From contig NZ_JAVDXI010000002.1 of the NCBI RefSeq assembly GCF_031457805.1, positions 496,001 through 560,000 of the forward strand: 64,000 nt of DNA. Reading direction: 5' to 3'. The notes under the pieces are model-generated. The model did no database searches, was not told the origin of the DNA, and was given only the letters and a program-made list of their open reading frames with translations. Source of the stretch: Caulobacter sp031457805. GTDB lineage: Bacteria; Pseudomonadota; Alphaproteobacteria; Caulobacterales; Caulobacteraceae. The first letter of the stretch is position 1, and each line of letters opens with the position of its first letter. The position numbers and the translations under genes are program-made. Positions 8,234 to 16,214 of the stretch are shown here, piece after piece.

Positions 8234-10150
8234 GTGACCGACACCCCCGCCTCCGACACCGACGCCGCCCGCCAGCCGCCCGCCCTCTCGGGCGCCGCTC
8301 TGATCAAGGACGAGGTCACGCGCCTGCCTGACGCGCCGGGCGTCTATCGCATGATCGGCGAGGCCGACGAGGTCCTCTACGTCGGCAAGGCCAAGAGCCT
8401 GAAGAAGCGCGTCGTCCAGTACGCGCAAGGCCGCTTCCACACCAACCGCATCGCCCACATGGTCGACGCCACGCGGTCGATGGAGTTCGTCACCACCCGC
8501 ACCGAAGCCGACGCGCTCCTGCTCGAGATCAACCTGATCAAGTCGCTGAAGCCGCGCTTCAACGTGCTGCTGCGCGACGACAAGAGCTTTCCCGAGATCG
8601 TCATCCGCCGCGACCACGACGCCCCGCAGCTGCGCAAACACCGCGGCGCCCACACCATCAAGGGCGACTATTTCGGACCCTTCGCCAGCGCCTGGGCGGT
8701 GAACCGCACGCTCAACACCCTGCAGAAGGCCTTCCTGCTGCGCTCCTGCAGCGACAGCGTCTATGACAGCCGCGACCGGCCCTGCATGCTCTACCAGATC
8801 AAGCGCTGCGCGGCCCCCTGCACCGGCCTGATCGGCAAGGACGACTACCAGGCCCTGGTGGACCAGGCCGAGGCCTTCCTGCGCGGCAAGTCTCGCGCGG
8901 TCATGGCCAGCATGGCCAAGCAGATGGAAGAGGCCGCCGAGGACCTGGAGTTCGAGCGCGCCGCCCGCCTGCGCGACCGCATCCGCGCGCTTTCGGCCGT
9001 GGCCCAGGAGACCCAGATCAATCCCGAGACCGTCGAGGAAGCCGACGTCGTCGCTTTGCACGTCGAGGGCGGCCAGGCCTGCGTGCAGGTGTTCTTCTTC
9101 CGCGCCGGCCAGAACTGGGGCAACCGCGCCTACTTCCCCCGCATCACCGGCAATGCCGACGAGAGCGAGGACGAAACCGTCACCGAGGAGCAGCGGATCA
9201 TCACCGCGTTCCTGGGCCAGTTCTATGACGACAAGCCGATCCCGCGCCTGATCCTGGCCAATGTCCAGCCGGCCGAGAGCGACCTCCTGTCCGAGGCCTT
9301 CGCCCTGAAGAGCGGCCGCAAGGTCGAGATCAGCGTGCCCAAGCGCGGCGAGAAGGCCGATCTCGTGGGCCACGCCCTGACCAACGCCAAGGAGGCGCTG
9401 GGCCGCAAGATGGCCGAGGGCTCGGCCCAGACCAAGCTGCTGGCCGGCGTGGCCGAGGCCTTCAAGCTGGACGCGCCGCCCGAGCGGATCGAGGTCTATG
9501 ACAACAGCCACATCCAGGGCACGAACGCCGTCGGCGGCATGATCGTGGCCGGCCCCGAAGGCTTCATGAAAGGCCAGTACCGCAAGTTCAACATCCGCTC
9601 GACCGACCTCACGCCCGGCGACGACTACGGCATGATGAAGGAGGTGCTGCGCCGCCGCTTCGCGCGCCTCGTGAAGGAAGAGGAAGAGGGCGACGACGCC
9701 AATCGGCCCGACCTCGTGCTGGTCGATGGCGGCAAGGGCCAGCTGGATGCGGCGCTCGAGATCATGGCCGACCTGGGCGTCGACGACATCGCCGTGGTCG
9801 GCGTCGCCAAGGGCCCGGACCGCGACGCGGGGCTGGAGCGGTTCTTCATCCCCGGCCAGACCCCGTTCATGCTCGAGCCCAAGTCGCCGGTTCTGTATTA
9901 CCTGCAACGCCTGCGCGACGAGGCCCACCGCTTTGCGATCGGCGCCCACCGCACCCGCCGCAGCATGGACCTGAAGAAAAACCCCCTCGACGAGATCGAG
10001 GGGGTGGGTCCGGGCCGCAAAAAGGCCCTGCTGCACGCCTTCGGCTCGGCCAAGGGCGTCAGCCGCGCCAGCGTCGAGGACCTCATCAAGGTCGACGGCG
10101 TCAGCCAGGCCCTGGCCGAGCGGATCTTCGGTTTTTTCCGGAAGGGGTAG
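8234..10150 (+). CDS. uvrC: UvrABC excinuclease subunit C
   Basis: Nucleotide-excision-repair endonuclease that makes the 3' and 5' incisions around UvrB-bound lesions; 638 residues, a normal length. The N-terminal GIY-YIG domain begins at LPDAPGVYRMIGEADEVLYV and the UvrB-interacting UVR segment is at about residues 215-250. The RNase H-like nuclease half carries YDNSHIQGTNAVGGMIV and VLVDGGKGQLDAAL with catalytic Asp residues. Tandem HhH motifs at the C-terminus read IEGVGPGRKKALL and VDGVSQALAERI. The start is GTG, 29 bases after the toxin gene. Confidence 0.97.
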   Translation: MTDTPASDTDAARQPPALSGAALIKDEVTRLPDAPGVYRMIGEADEVLYVGKAKSLKKRVVQYAQGRFHTNRIAHMVDATRSMEFVTTRTEADALLLEINLIKSLKPRFNVLLRDDKSFPEIVIRRDHDAPQLRKHRGAHTIKGDYFGPFASAWAVNRTLNTLQKAFLLRSCSDSVYDSRDRPCMLYQIKRCAAPCTGLIGKDDYQALVDQAEAFLRGKSRAVMASMAKQMEEAAEDLEFERAARLRDRIRALSAVAQETQINPETVEEADVVALHVEGGQACVQVFFFRAGQNWGNRAYFPRITGNADESEDETVTEEQRIITAFLGQFYDDKPIPRLILANVQPAESDLLSEAFALKSGRKVEISVPKRGEKADLVGHALTNAKEALGRKMAEGSAQTKLLAGVAEAFKLDAPPERIEVYDNSHIQGTNAVGGMIVAGPEGFMKGQYRKFNIRSTDLTPGDDYGMMKEVLRRRFARLVKEEEEGDDANRPDLVLVDGGKGQLDAALEIMADLGVDDIAVVGVAKGPDRDAGLERFFIPGQTPFMLEPKSPVLYYLQRLRDEAHRFAIGAHRTRRSMDLKKNPLDEIEGVGPGRKKALLHAFGSAKGVSRASVEDLIKVDGVSQALAERIFGFFRKG

Positions 10151-10156
10151 AGCCCT

Positions 10157-10516
10157 TTAAGCCGCCACCGTCGCCGCCGCCTTCATCCGGCGGAACGCGG
10201 CGTTGAGGTCGGCCAGGGCGTGCGCGAAGGGCGTGCCGTTGCGCAGGGCTCGCTGGGCCTCGACGCTCGCGCCGCGCTGGGCCAGCTCGGCCACCTCGGC
10301 GGCCCGCAGGTGGAACTCGCGGTGCGCTTCCAGAAGGTTCAGGAACGCGTGGTTCCCCGCCCAGCGGCGCGAGCCCTCGCCATGCAGCCAGCAGCCGGTC
10401 GGGCACAGCCGGTCCGACTTCAGCTCGCGGACATCGAACGACCGTTGCTCGGAAATCGCCGCGCCGAGCGTCTCGCGGATCAGGGTGTGTTGGTGTGCGT
10501 GTTCCAGGAAATCCAT
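10157..10516 (-). CDS. Stand-alone CZB zinc-binding domain protein
   Basis: A 119-residue protein consisting of a single chemoreceptor zinc-binding (CZB) domain. The signature is complete: an N-terminal His in EHAHQHTLIR, the CPTGCWLHGEG segment with the Cys and Trp, and HAFLNLLEAHREFH with the HxxxH pair. In other proteins this domain binds zinc with very high affinity and controls chemoreceptors or diguanylate cyclases; here no output domain is fused. The start at 10516 is set by GGAAGG seven bases upstream. It is divergent from sigU. Confidence 0.8.
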   Translation of the reverse strand: MDFLEHAHQHTLIRETLGAAISEQRSFDVRELKSDRLCPTGCWLHGEGSRRWAGNHAFLNLLEAHREFHLRAAEVAELAQRGASVEAQRALRNGTPFAHALADLNAAFRRMKAAATVAA

Positions 10517-10687
10517 GGCCAAACCTTCCGGTTCAAACATGAGGCGATATGTCGCGCACCTTGGTTTCCGAACCGTTTCCACCCCCGCCCCACATCCACA
10601 GCTTGAGGCCGTTTTCCCCCGGTTTGGGGACACACCTTCGAGTATCGCCATCTCACAGGCGGCGCCTCACCAACCGACGTTCTCCGG

Positions 10688-10712
10688 GGAACCTCCCCCG
10701 CTCCAGCTCGTT
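10688..10712 (+). promoter_or_regulatory. EcfG/SigT-type promoter of sigU
   Basis: GGAAC (10688-10692) and CGTT (10709-10712) with a 16-base spacer match the alphaproteobacterial general-stress sigma consensus. The expected transcript start lies near 10719, about 27 bases before the sigU start codon. Confidence 0.75.
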
Positions 10713-10745
10713 GTAGAGGTCGAGTTATTGTCGAGGGAGGCCCCC

Positions 10746-11315
10746 ATGGACCTGCAGACCCAGAAGACTTTCGAGCGCGACCTGGTCGCCCTGATCCCCC
10801 ACCTGCGCGCGTTCGCCCGGTCGCTCACCGGCAATGCGGCGGCGGCCGACGATCTGGCGCAGGAGGCCGTGGCCAAGGCTTGGGCCAGCCGGGGCAGCTT
10901 CACCATGGGCACCAATATGAAGGCCTGGACCTTCATGATCCTGCGCAATCAGTTCTACTCCGACAAGCGCCGCAGCTGGCGCTCGGTGGCGCTGGACCAG
11001 GAGATGGCGGAGCGCACCCTGGTGGCCAATACGAACTTTGACGGCGCCATCGCCCTGGACGACCTGCGCCAGGCGATGATGATGCTGCCCGAGAACCAGC
11101 GCGAGGCGCTGATCCTGATCGGCGCCGGCGGCTTCTCGTATGAAGAGGCCGCCGAGATGATCGGCGTGGCCGTCGGCACGGTGAAGAGCCGCGTCAGCCG
11201 CGCCCGCGCAGAGCTGGTCAACCTGTTCGAGACCGGCGATTACGTCCGCGACGGCAAGCCGGCCGGCGAGGCCATGGCCTCAATGCTGCGCACGCTGGAG
11301 CAGCTGGCGGCTTAA
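10746..11315 (+). CDS. sigU: ECF sigma factor, EcfG group (SigU-like)
   Basis: Alternative sigma factor of the EcfG general-stress group, 189 residues. Region 2 is LIPHLRAFARSLTGNAAAAD through MKAWTFMILRNQFYSDKRR, and region 4 is LPENQREALILIGAGGFSYEEAAEMI followed by GTVKSRVSRARAEL. No anti-anti-sigma phyR or anti-sigma nepR lies next to it, so it is the accessory paralogue (SigU in Caulobacter) and not the core SigT. Its own upstream region carries a GGAAC-N16-CGTT promoter, so it should be switched on by SigT or itself under stress. AGGGAGG lies six bases before the ATG. Confidence 0.86.
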   Translation: MDLQTQKTFERDLVALIPHLRAFARSLTGNAAAADDLAQEAVAKAWASRGSFTMGTNMKAWTFMILRNQFYSDKRRSWRSVALDQEMAERTLVANTNFDGAIALDDLRQAMMMLPENQREALILIGAGGFSYEEAAEMIGVAVGTVKSRVSRARAELVNLFETGDYVRDGKPAGEAMASMLRTLEQLAA

Positions 11316-11385
11316 GGGCTTAAGCGCCCCTCCACCGCGGAGCCTTTCCTCGGGCGCGCGCTTCGCGCGAGCCGGGGGCGGTCCC

Positions 11386-11482
11386 CCTCCCCCGTTTCAC
11401 GGGGGAGGATGGTGCTTCCTCCTCCCTCGCGATGCGGGGGAGGTGTCGCGGCGCGGATACGCGACGTGACGGAGGGGGCGTC
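11386..11482. repeat. GC-rich intergenic repeat, 3' of sigU and kynU
   Basis: Contains a perfect hairpin CCTCCCCCGT-TTC-ACGGGGGAGG (11386-11408), then a second CCTCC...GGAGG pair and GACGGAGGGGGCG. It shares GCGGGGGAGGTGTC and GGAGGGGG blocks with the element at 61720-61842. It lies between convergent stop codons. Confidence 0.7.
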
Positions 11483-11483
11483 C

Positions 11484-12644
11484 CTACAGCCCCGCACACA
11501 CCCCGCAGAACGCCACGATATCCGCCTCGTCGTGGTACACCGACAGCCCCACACGCAGCACGTCGTCGCGCACGTCGACCACCACGCCCTTGGCCGCCAA
11601 GGCGTGCTTCCAGGCGTTGGCGCTGGGATGGCGCAGAGCCAGGAACCGCGCTTGCGGGCCATTCCCCGGCGGGTTCAGCACCACCGCTTCGCGCAAGGCT
11701 CCAGCCGCGCCCGCAGCGATCTTGTCCAGCAAGCTCACCTGCAGCGCCCGCGCATGCGCCGCCACGGCGGGCGTGGTCAGGCCCTCGGCCTCCAGCATCC
11801 GCCCCGCCCCGACAAAGCGATAGAGGCCCGAGGGGTCGAAGGTCGCGCCCATGAAGCGGCCAGCGTCGGTGACATAGCCGACCCCGCCGGGCGGACCTTC
11901 AAGGTCGCCAAACTCGGCGTACCAGCCCGTCAGCACCGGGCGCGGACCAAAGCCGGGCGGCGCGTGCAGGAACGCCGCCCCCTCCCCCGCCATCGCATAC
12001 TTGTAGCCGCCCGAGACGTAGAACACCCGGTCGGCCACGGCCGCGAGGTCGGTGGGGATGGCGCGAAAGCCGTGATAGCCGTCGACCACTACCCACGGCC
12101 CCTGCGGGCGCGCAAGCTCGGCCAGTTCCCAGACGCGGTCGAAGACGAAGCCGGTCTTGAAGAACACGTGGCTGACGAAAATCAGGTCGTGATCGCCCGT
12201 CTGCGCGGCGGCCAGGAACTGCTCGGCGAAGTCGGGCGCCTGGGCGTCGATCAGGGTCAGGGCGATCTCGCCGGACTCGACCCAGCGCTGGGCCTGGCGG
12301 CGGAACGAGTGGAACTCGCCGTTGGTCGAGAGCACCCGCACCGGATGCGGCCGGTCGATCGCCGAGACCAGGGTCGCCAGCAAGAGATGGGTGTTGGGCG
12401 CGAAGACCACGGTGTCGGGAGACGGCAGGTTCAGCTCGCGCGCCACCAGGCTCTGCGCGGCCGGATAGACCTGGCCCAAGGCCTTGTCCCACTTGTGGTC
12501 GGCGAGGACGGCGGCGTCCTCCCAGGCCTCGACCTGGGCGGCCAGGGTCACGTCGGGCCACAGGTGGTGGCTGTGGGCGGCCATGTGCAGGCGGTTCGGG
12601 GCCGCAGACAGCGCGCGCGAGAACAGGTCCTTGCGCGCGGTCAT
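11484..12644 (-). CDS. kynU: Class V aminotransferase, kynureninase-like
   Basis: A PLP-dependent fold-type I enzyme of 386 residues. The PLP site is visible: VVVDGYHGFRAIPTDL supplies the Asp and His that position the cofactor, and YVSGGYKYAMAGEGAAFLHA holds the Schiff-base Lys. Its stop-start junction with kynA (TGATG) strongly suggests it cleaves kynurenine to anthranilate, which would complete the pathway kynA starts. The sequence around the Lys differs from textbook kynureninases (TYKYLNGGPG), so the name rests partly on context; a desulfurase-like or epimerase-like relative is the alternative. kynB is not in the window. Confidence 0.68.
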   Translation of the reverse strand: MTARKDLFSRALSAAPNRLHMAAHSHHLWPDVTLAAQVEAWEDAAVLADHKWDKALGQVYPAAQSLVARELNLPSPDTVVFAPNTHLLLATLVSAIDRPHPVRVLSTNGEFHSFRRQAQRWVESGEIALTLIDAQAPDFAEQFLAAAQTGDHDLIFVSHVFFKTGFVFDRVWELAELARPQGPWVVVDGYHGFRAIPTDLAAVADRVFYVSGGYKYAMAGEGAAFLHAPPGFGPRPVLTGWYAEFGDLEGPPGGVGYVTDAGRFMGATFDPSGLYRFVGAGRMLEAEGLTTPAVAAHARALQVSLLDKIAAGAAGALREAVVLNPPGNGPQARFLALRHPSANAWKHALAAKGVVVDVRDDVLRVGLSVYHDEADIVAFCGVCAGL

Positions 12645-13435
12645 CAGAGCTTGGTCCTCAGCGACCACAGCTCGGGGAAGGCGCGGCGGCGCAGGGTGCT
12701 GGCCAGGTAGCCGACCCCGTCGGTGCCCCCGGTGCCGGGGCGCCCGCCGATGATCCGCTCGACGGTCAGTACGTGCTTGTGGCGCCAGGTGACCAGGGCG
12801 TCGTCCAGATCCACGAGCTTCTCGGCCAATTGATAAAGCTCCCAGTAGCGCTTGGGGTCGCGATAGACCTCCAGCCACGCGGCCTCGATCTCGGGGGAGG
12901 GAACATAGGTCTGGCTGAAGTCGCGGTGCAAGGCGCTGTCCGGCACGGTCAGGCCATGGCGCGGCAGCTGGGCGATGGCCACGTCATACAGGCTGGGCGA
13001 CTCCAGCGCCGCCTTGAGCATGGCCAGGGCCTCTGGCCGCTCGGCGTGGAACTTCAGGAAGCTCTGGTCCTTGAGGCCCAAGAGGTATTCCAGCGCCCGG
13101 AACTGGTGCGACTGGAAACCAGAACTGGTGCCCAGATCATCGCGGAAACTGAGGTAATCCGCCGGCGTCATGGTGGCCAGGATGTCCCAGGACAGGGTCA
13201 TCACCGTCTGGATCCGCGACACCCGGGCCAGGGCCTTGTAGGCCGGCTCGACATCGCCGCCGGCGATCAGCGTCATGGCCAGGGCGACCTCGTGGAGGAT
13301 CTCCTTGAGCCACAGCTCCTTGGTCTGGTGGATGACGATGAACAGCAGTTCGTCGTGCCGGTCGCTCAGGGGCTTCTGGGCCGAGAGCAGTTCGTCGAGC
13401 GCGAGATATCGCGCGTAGGTCATGTCTTGCGCCAT
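12644..13435 (-). CDS. kynA: Tryptophan 2,3-dioxygenase
   Basis: Haem enzyme that opens the indole ring of L-tryptophan to N-formylkynurenine; 263 residues, a typical bacterial length. Diagnostic segments are MTYARYLALDELLSAQ, LLFIVIHQTKELWLKEIL (with the distal-side residues), SSGFQSHQFRALEYLLG (substrate-binding Arg) and a C-terminal VTWRHKHVLTVERIIGG with the proximal haem His. Its last base overlaps the kynU-like start, so the two are cotranscribed. It is divergent from an Lrp-type regulator 103 bases away, the usual arrangement for a kyn operon. Confidence 0.95.
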   Translation of the reverse strand: MAQDMTYARYLALDELLSAQKPLSDRHDELLFIVIHQTKELWLKEILHEVALAMTLIAGGDVEPAYKALARVSRIQTVMTLSWDILATMTPADYLSFRDDLGTSSGFQSHQFRALEYLLGLKDQSFLKFHAERPEALAMLKAALESPSLYDVAIAQLPRHGLTVPDSALHRDFSQTYVPSPEIEAAWLEVYRDPKRYWELYQLAEKLVDLDDALVTWRHKHVLTVERIIGGRPGTGGTDGVGYLASTLRRRAFPELWSLRTKL

Positions 13436-13538
13436 GCGGAGACCTTAGGCGGCGTCTTGGCGGACATTGTCCTCGTTTGCCCTGCGACGGTCGAGCGGGT
13501 TAGAACAATGTACTGCAAAGATAACAAAGACCGGAACG

Positions 13539-13997
13539 ATGACCGTTCTCAGCCGCATCGACCTCGCAATCCTCCGGATTCTTGAGGCGGACGCACGCAT
13601 CTCGTTCGCCGCTCTGGCCGAGCGTGTCGGCCTGTCCAAGTCCCCTTGCTGGTCCCGCGTGCAGGCTCTGGAGAAACAGGGCGTCATCGCCGGCTACCAC
13701 GCGCGCATCGACGCAAAGGCCGTGGGCAAGGGGCTGACGGTCTTTGCCCTCGCCACGGTGGAGTTCGCCCGCTACGAGGCCTTCGAAGCCGCCGTGCTGC
13801 GCCACCCCGCGATCACCGACTGTCACTCCACGGCCGGCGCCGGCGACTACCTACTGCGGATCGTCGCTGCGGACGTCGAAGACCTGGATCACCTGCTGCG
13901 CAAGGAGCTGAGCCAACTGCCCGGCGTCCAGCGCTACACCACGACGGTCTGCATGAAGGCCATCAAGGAAGGCGGGATGGTGACCGCGGGACTGTGA
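13539..13997 (+). CDS. Lrp/AsnC family regulator (kyn-linked)
   Basis: A 152-residue feast/famine regulator. The helix-turn-helix is RISFAALAERVGLSKSPCWSRVQALEKQGVI in outline (residues about 20-50), and the C-terminal RAM effector domain contains HPAITDCHSTAGAGDYLLRIV. The start ATG at 13539 gives the standard MTVLSRIDLAILRIL N-terminus. Its position divergent from kynA suggests it is the kyn operon regulator, which in related bacteria senses tryptophan or kynurenine. That assignment is inference from position. Confidence 0.88.
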   Translation: MTVLSRIDLAILRILEADARISFAALAERVGLSKSPCWSRVQALEKQGVIAGYHARIDAKAVGKGLTVFALATVEFARYEAFEAAVLRHPAITDCHSTAGAGDYLLRIVAADVEDLDHLLRKELSQLPGVQRYTTTVCMKAIKEGGMVTAGL

Positions 13998-14047
13998 CCT
14001 CGCAGCGCCCCTTCCCCTCCTGCGCGCAACACGGCTAAACCAGCATC

Positions 14048-15040
14048 ATGGTTGAGCCTGTTGCGCCCCTCCCCGCGTCGCCGCCCGCCGTCGCGCGCTC
14101 GCGCGCCGGCAAGACGCTGTCGATCGTGGCCCCCTGCTACAACGAGCAGGAGGTGCTGGACCTGTTCTTCGACCGCATCGACGCCGAGATGGCCAAGCTG
14201 GGCGTCGCCTACGAGGTCGTCTGCGTCAATGACGGCAGCCGCGACCACACCCTGGCGGTGCTGCTGCGCCGCCATCAGCGCGACCCGCGCGTCAAGATCA
14301 TCAATCTGGCCCGCAACTTCGGCAAGGAGACCGCCCTGTCGGCCGGGCTGGACGCGGCGACCGGCGACATGGTCGTGCCCATCGACTGCGACCTGCAGGA
14401 CCCGCCCGAGCTGATCGGCCAGTTTCTGGAGGCCTGGGAGGCCGGCGCGGACGTCGCCTACGGCGTGCGGGTCGATCGCACCTCGGACGGCTTCCTCAAG
14501 CGCGCCACGGCCCAGGGCTTCTACCGCGCGTTCAACAAGCTGTCGGACGTCAACCTGCCCTACAACGCCGGCGACTACCGGCTGATGGACCGCCGGGTGG
14601 TCGAGGTCTTGAAGCAACTGCCCGAACGCAACCGCTTCATGAAGGGCCTCTTCGCCTGGGTCGGCTTCAACCAGGTGGCCGTGCCCTATGCGCGCCCCGA
14701 GCGCGCGGCGGGAACCAGCTCGTTCCGCTACTGGAAACTGTGGAACTTCGCCCTGGACGGCTTCACCTCGTTCAGCAGCGTGCCGATCCGCATCTGGAGC
14801 TATGTGGGCCTGATCGCGGGCGTGATGGCCTGCGGCGTGGCCGGATTGATCGTCCTGCGCACCCTGCTGTTCGGCCGCGACGTGCCTGGCTATCCGTCGT
14901 TGATGGTGGTGATCCTGATGGGCTTTGGCCTGCAGATGCTGGCCATCGGCTCGCTGGGCGAATACGTCGCCCGCATCTATCAGGAAGTGAAGAACCGGCC
15001 GCTCTATGTGGTGATGGACCGCTACGGGTTCGACGCGTGA
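14048..15040 (+). CDS. Polyprenyl-phosphate glycosyltransferase, GT2 (GtrB/ArnC-like)
   Basis: Membrane-associated GT2 enzyme, 330 residues, expected to transfer a sugar from a nucleotide donor to polyprenyl phosphate at the cytoplasmic face. The donor-binding domain shows LSIVAPCYNEQEVLDLFF, VCVNDGSRDHT, the metal-binding VVPIDCDLQDPPE and NAGDYRLMDRRVV. Two C-terminal membrane helices (SYVGLIAGVMACGVAGLIVL and LMVVILMGFGLQMLAIG) are as in GtrB. It overlaps the next gene (GtrA) by the GTGA junction, so it heads a three-gene operon. Confidence 0.9.
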   Translation: MVEPVAPLPASPPAVARSRAGKTLSIVAPCYNEQEVLDLFFDRIDAEMAKLGVAYEVVCVNDGSRDHTLAVLLRRHQRDPRVKIINLARNFGKETALSAGLDAATGDMVVPIDCDLQDPPELIGQFLEAWEAGADVAYGVRVDRTSDGFLKRATAQGFYRAFNKLSDVNLPYNAGDYRLMDRRVVEVLKQLPERNRFMKGLFAWVGFNQVAVPYARPERAAGTSSFRYWKLWNFALDGFTSFSSVPIRIWSYVGLIAGVMACGVAGLIVLRTLLFGRDVPGYPSLMVVILMGFGLQMLAIGSLGEYVARIYQEVKNRPLYVVMDRYGFDA

Positions 15041-15480
15041 GCCTGACCGCCCTGCTGACGCCCGCGCGGCGAGACTTCCTGGCCTCGGCCCTGCGCTATG
15101 GGCTGGCGGGGGTGATCAACACCCTGGTCGGCCTATCCGTCATCCTGGCCCTGGATCTAGGCCTGGGTCTGGATCCGCACCTGGCCAACGCGGCGGGCTA
15201 TGCGATCGGGATCTGTGTCAGCTTCGCGCTGAGCAAGCTGTTCGTGTTCAAGGCGCGCCAGACCGCGCGCTCGGCCCCGCTGCGCTATGTCGTGGCCGTG
15301 GCCGCCGCCTTCGCCCTGAACCAGGGCGTCCTGTCCCTCGCCAAGCTGGTTCTGCCCACCGGCGCGCTGTGGAGCACCGCCGCGCAGGGACTGGCGGTGG
15401 CGAGCTACACCGCCGCGCTGTTCCTGCTCAGCCACTTCTGGGTCTTTGCCCACGCCCCGAAATCCGGCAAGGACGCCTGA
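15037..15480 (+). CDS. GtrA-family membrane protein
   Basis: A 147-residue GtrA-like protein with four predicted membrane helices. GtrA proteins are thought to flip polyprenyl-phosphate-linked sugars across the inner membrane. Typical segments are ALRYGLAGVINTLVGLSVIL and AAGYAIGICVSFALSKLFVF; the C-terminal helix ends in LLSHFWVF, the family hallmark. The start is GTG at 15037, overlapping the stop of the glycosyltransferase by four bases. Its own stop overlaps the methyltransferase start by one base (TGATG). Confidence 0.87.
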   Translation: MSLTALLTPARRDFLASALRYGLAGVINTLVGLSVILALDLGLGLDPHLANAAGYAIGICVSFALSKLFVFKARQTARSAPLRYVVAVAAAFALNQGVLSLAKLVLPTGALWSTAAQGLAVASYTAALFLLSHFWVFAHAPKSGKDA

Positions 15481-16205
15481 TGGACCGCCTGATCTACGAC
15501 CGCATCCGCGACCTGGAAGCCGACCACTGGTGGTTCGTGGGCCGCCGCCGGATCCTGCGCGGCCTGCTGCAACGGATCGGGACCCCGCCGGACGCCCGGA
15601 TTCTGGAGGTCGGCTGCGGCGCCGGCGGCAACGTGCCCCTGCTGCGCGCGTTCGGCGCGGTCACCGCCCTGGAGCCCGACGACGAGTCCCGCGCCTACGC
15701 CAGCGAGCGGCTGGGCCTGGCGGTCGACACCGGCCTGCTGCCGGACGGCCTGCCCTACGCGCCCGAAAGCTTCGACCTGGTCTGCGCCTTCGACGTGGTG
15801 GAGCATGTCGACGACGACGCCGCCTCGGTCCGGGCGCTGGCGCGGCTGGTCAAGCCCGGCGGCGCGATCCTGACGACGGTTCCGGCCTATCAGTGGATGT
15901 GGAGCCACCACGACGTGCTGCACCACCACAAGCGCCGCTATCGCCTGCCGGCCTATCGCGCGCTGTTCGAGGCGGCGGGGCTGACGATCGAGACGGCCAC
16001 CTATTTCAACACCCTGCTGTTCCCGCTGGCGGCTGTGCAACGCACGGCCAAGCGTCTGCTGGGCGACAAGAGCGCCGACGACGCCATGCCGCCCGCAGCG
16101 TTGAACAAGGCCCTGGCGAGCGTGTTCTCGCTGGAGACGCCGCTGGCCACCGGTCCTGGCCTGCCGTTCGGCCTGTCGATCGCGGTGATCGCGCGGAAGG
16201 CTTAA
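15480..16205 (+). CDS. SAM-dependent methyltransferase
   Basis: A 241-residue class I methyltransferase. The SAM-binding motif is ILEVGCGAGGNVPLL at residues about 40-54, followed by the acidic residue in ALEPDDESRAYA and motif IV in FDLVCAFDVVEHVDDD. The substrate is unknown; the position as third gene after GT2 and GtrA genes suggests a glycolipid or sugar in the same pathway. Enzymes of this shape next to GtrA/GtrB pairs are common in alphaproteobacteria. The start codon overlaps the gtrA stop by one base. Confidence 0.85.
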   Translation: MDRLIYDRIRDLEADHWWFVGRRRILRGLLQRIGTPPDARILEVGCGAGGNVPLLRAFGAVTALEPDDESRAYASERLGLAVDTGLLPDGLPYAPESFDLVCAFDVVEHVDDDAASVRALARLVKPGGAILTTVPAYQWMWSHHDVLHHHKRRYRLPAYRALFEAAGLTIETATYFNTLLFPLAAVQRTAKRLLGDKSADDAMPPAALNKALASVFSLETPLATGPGLPFGLSIAVIARKA

Positions 16206-16214
16206 AAGCCCGCC

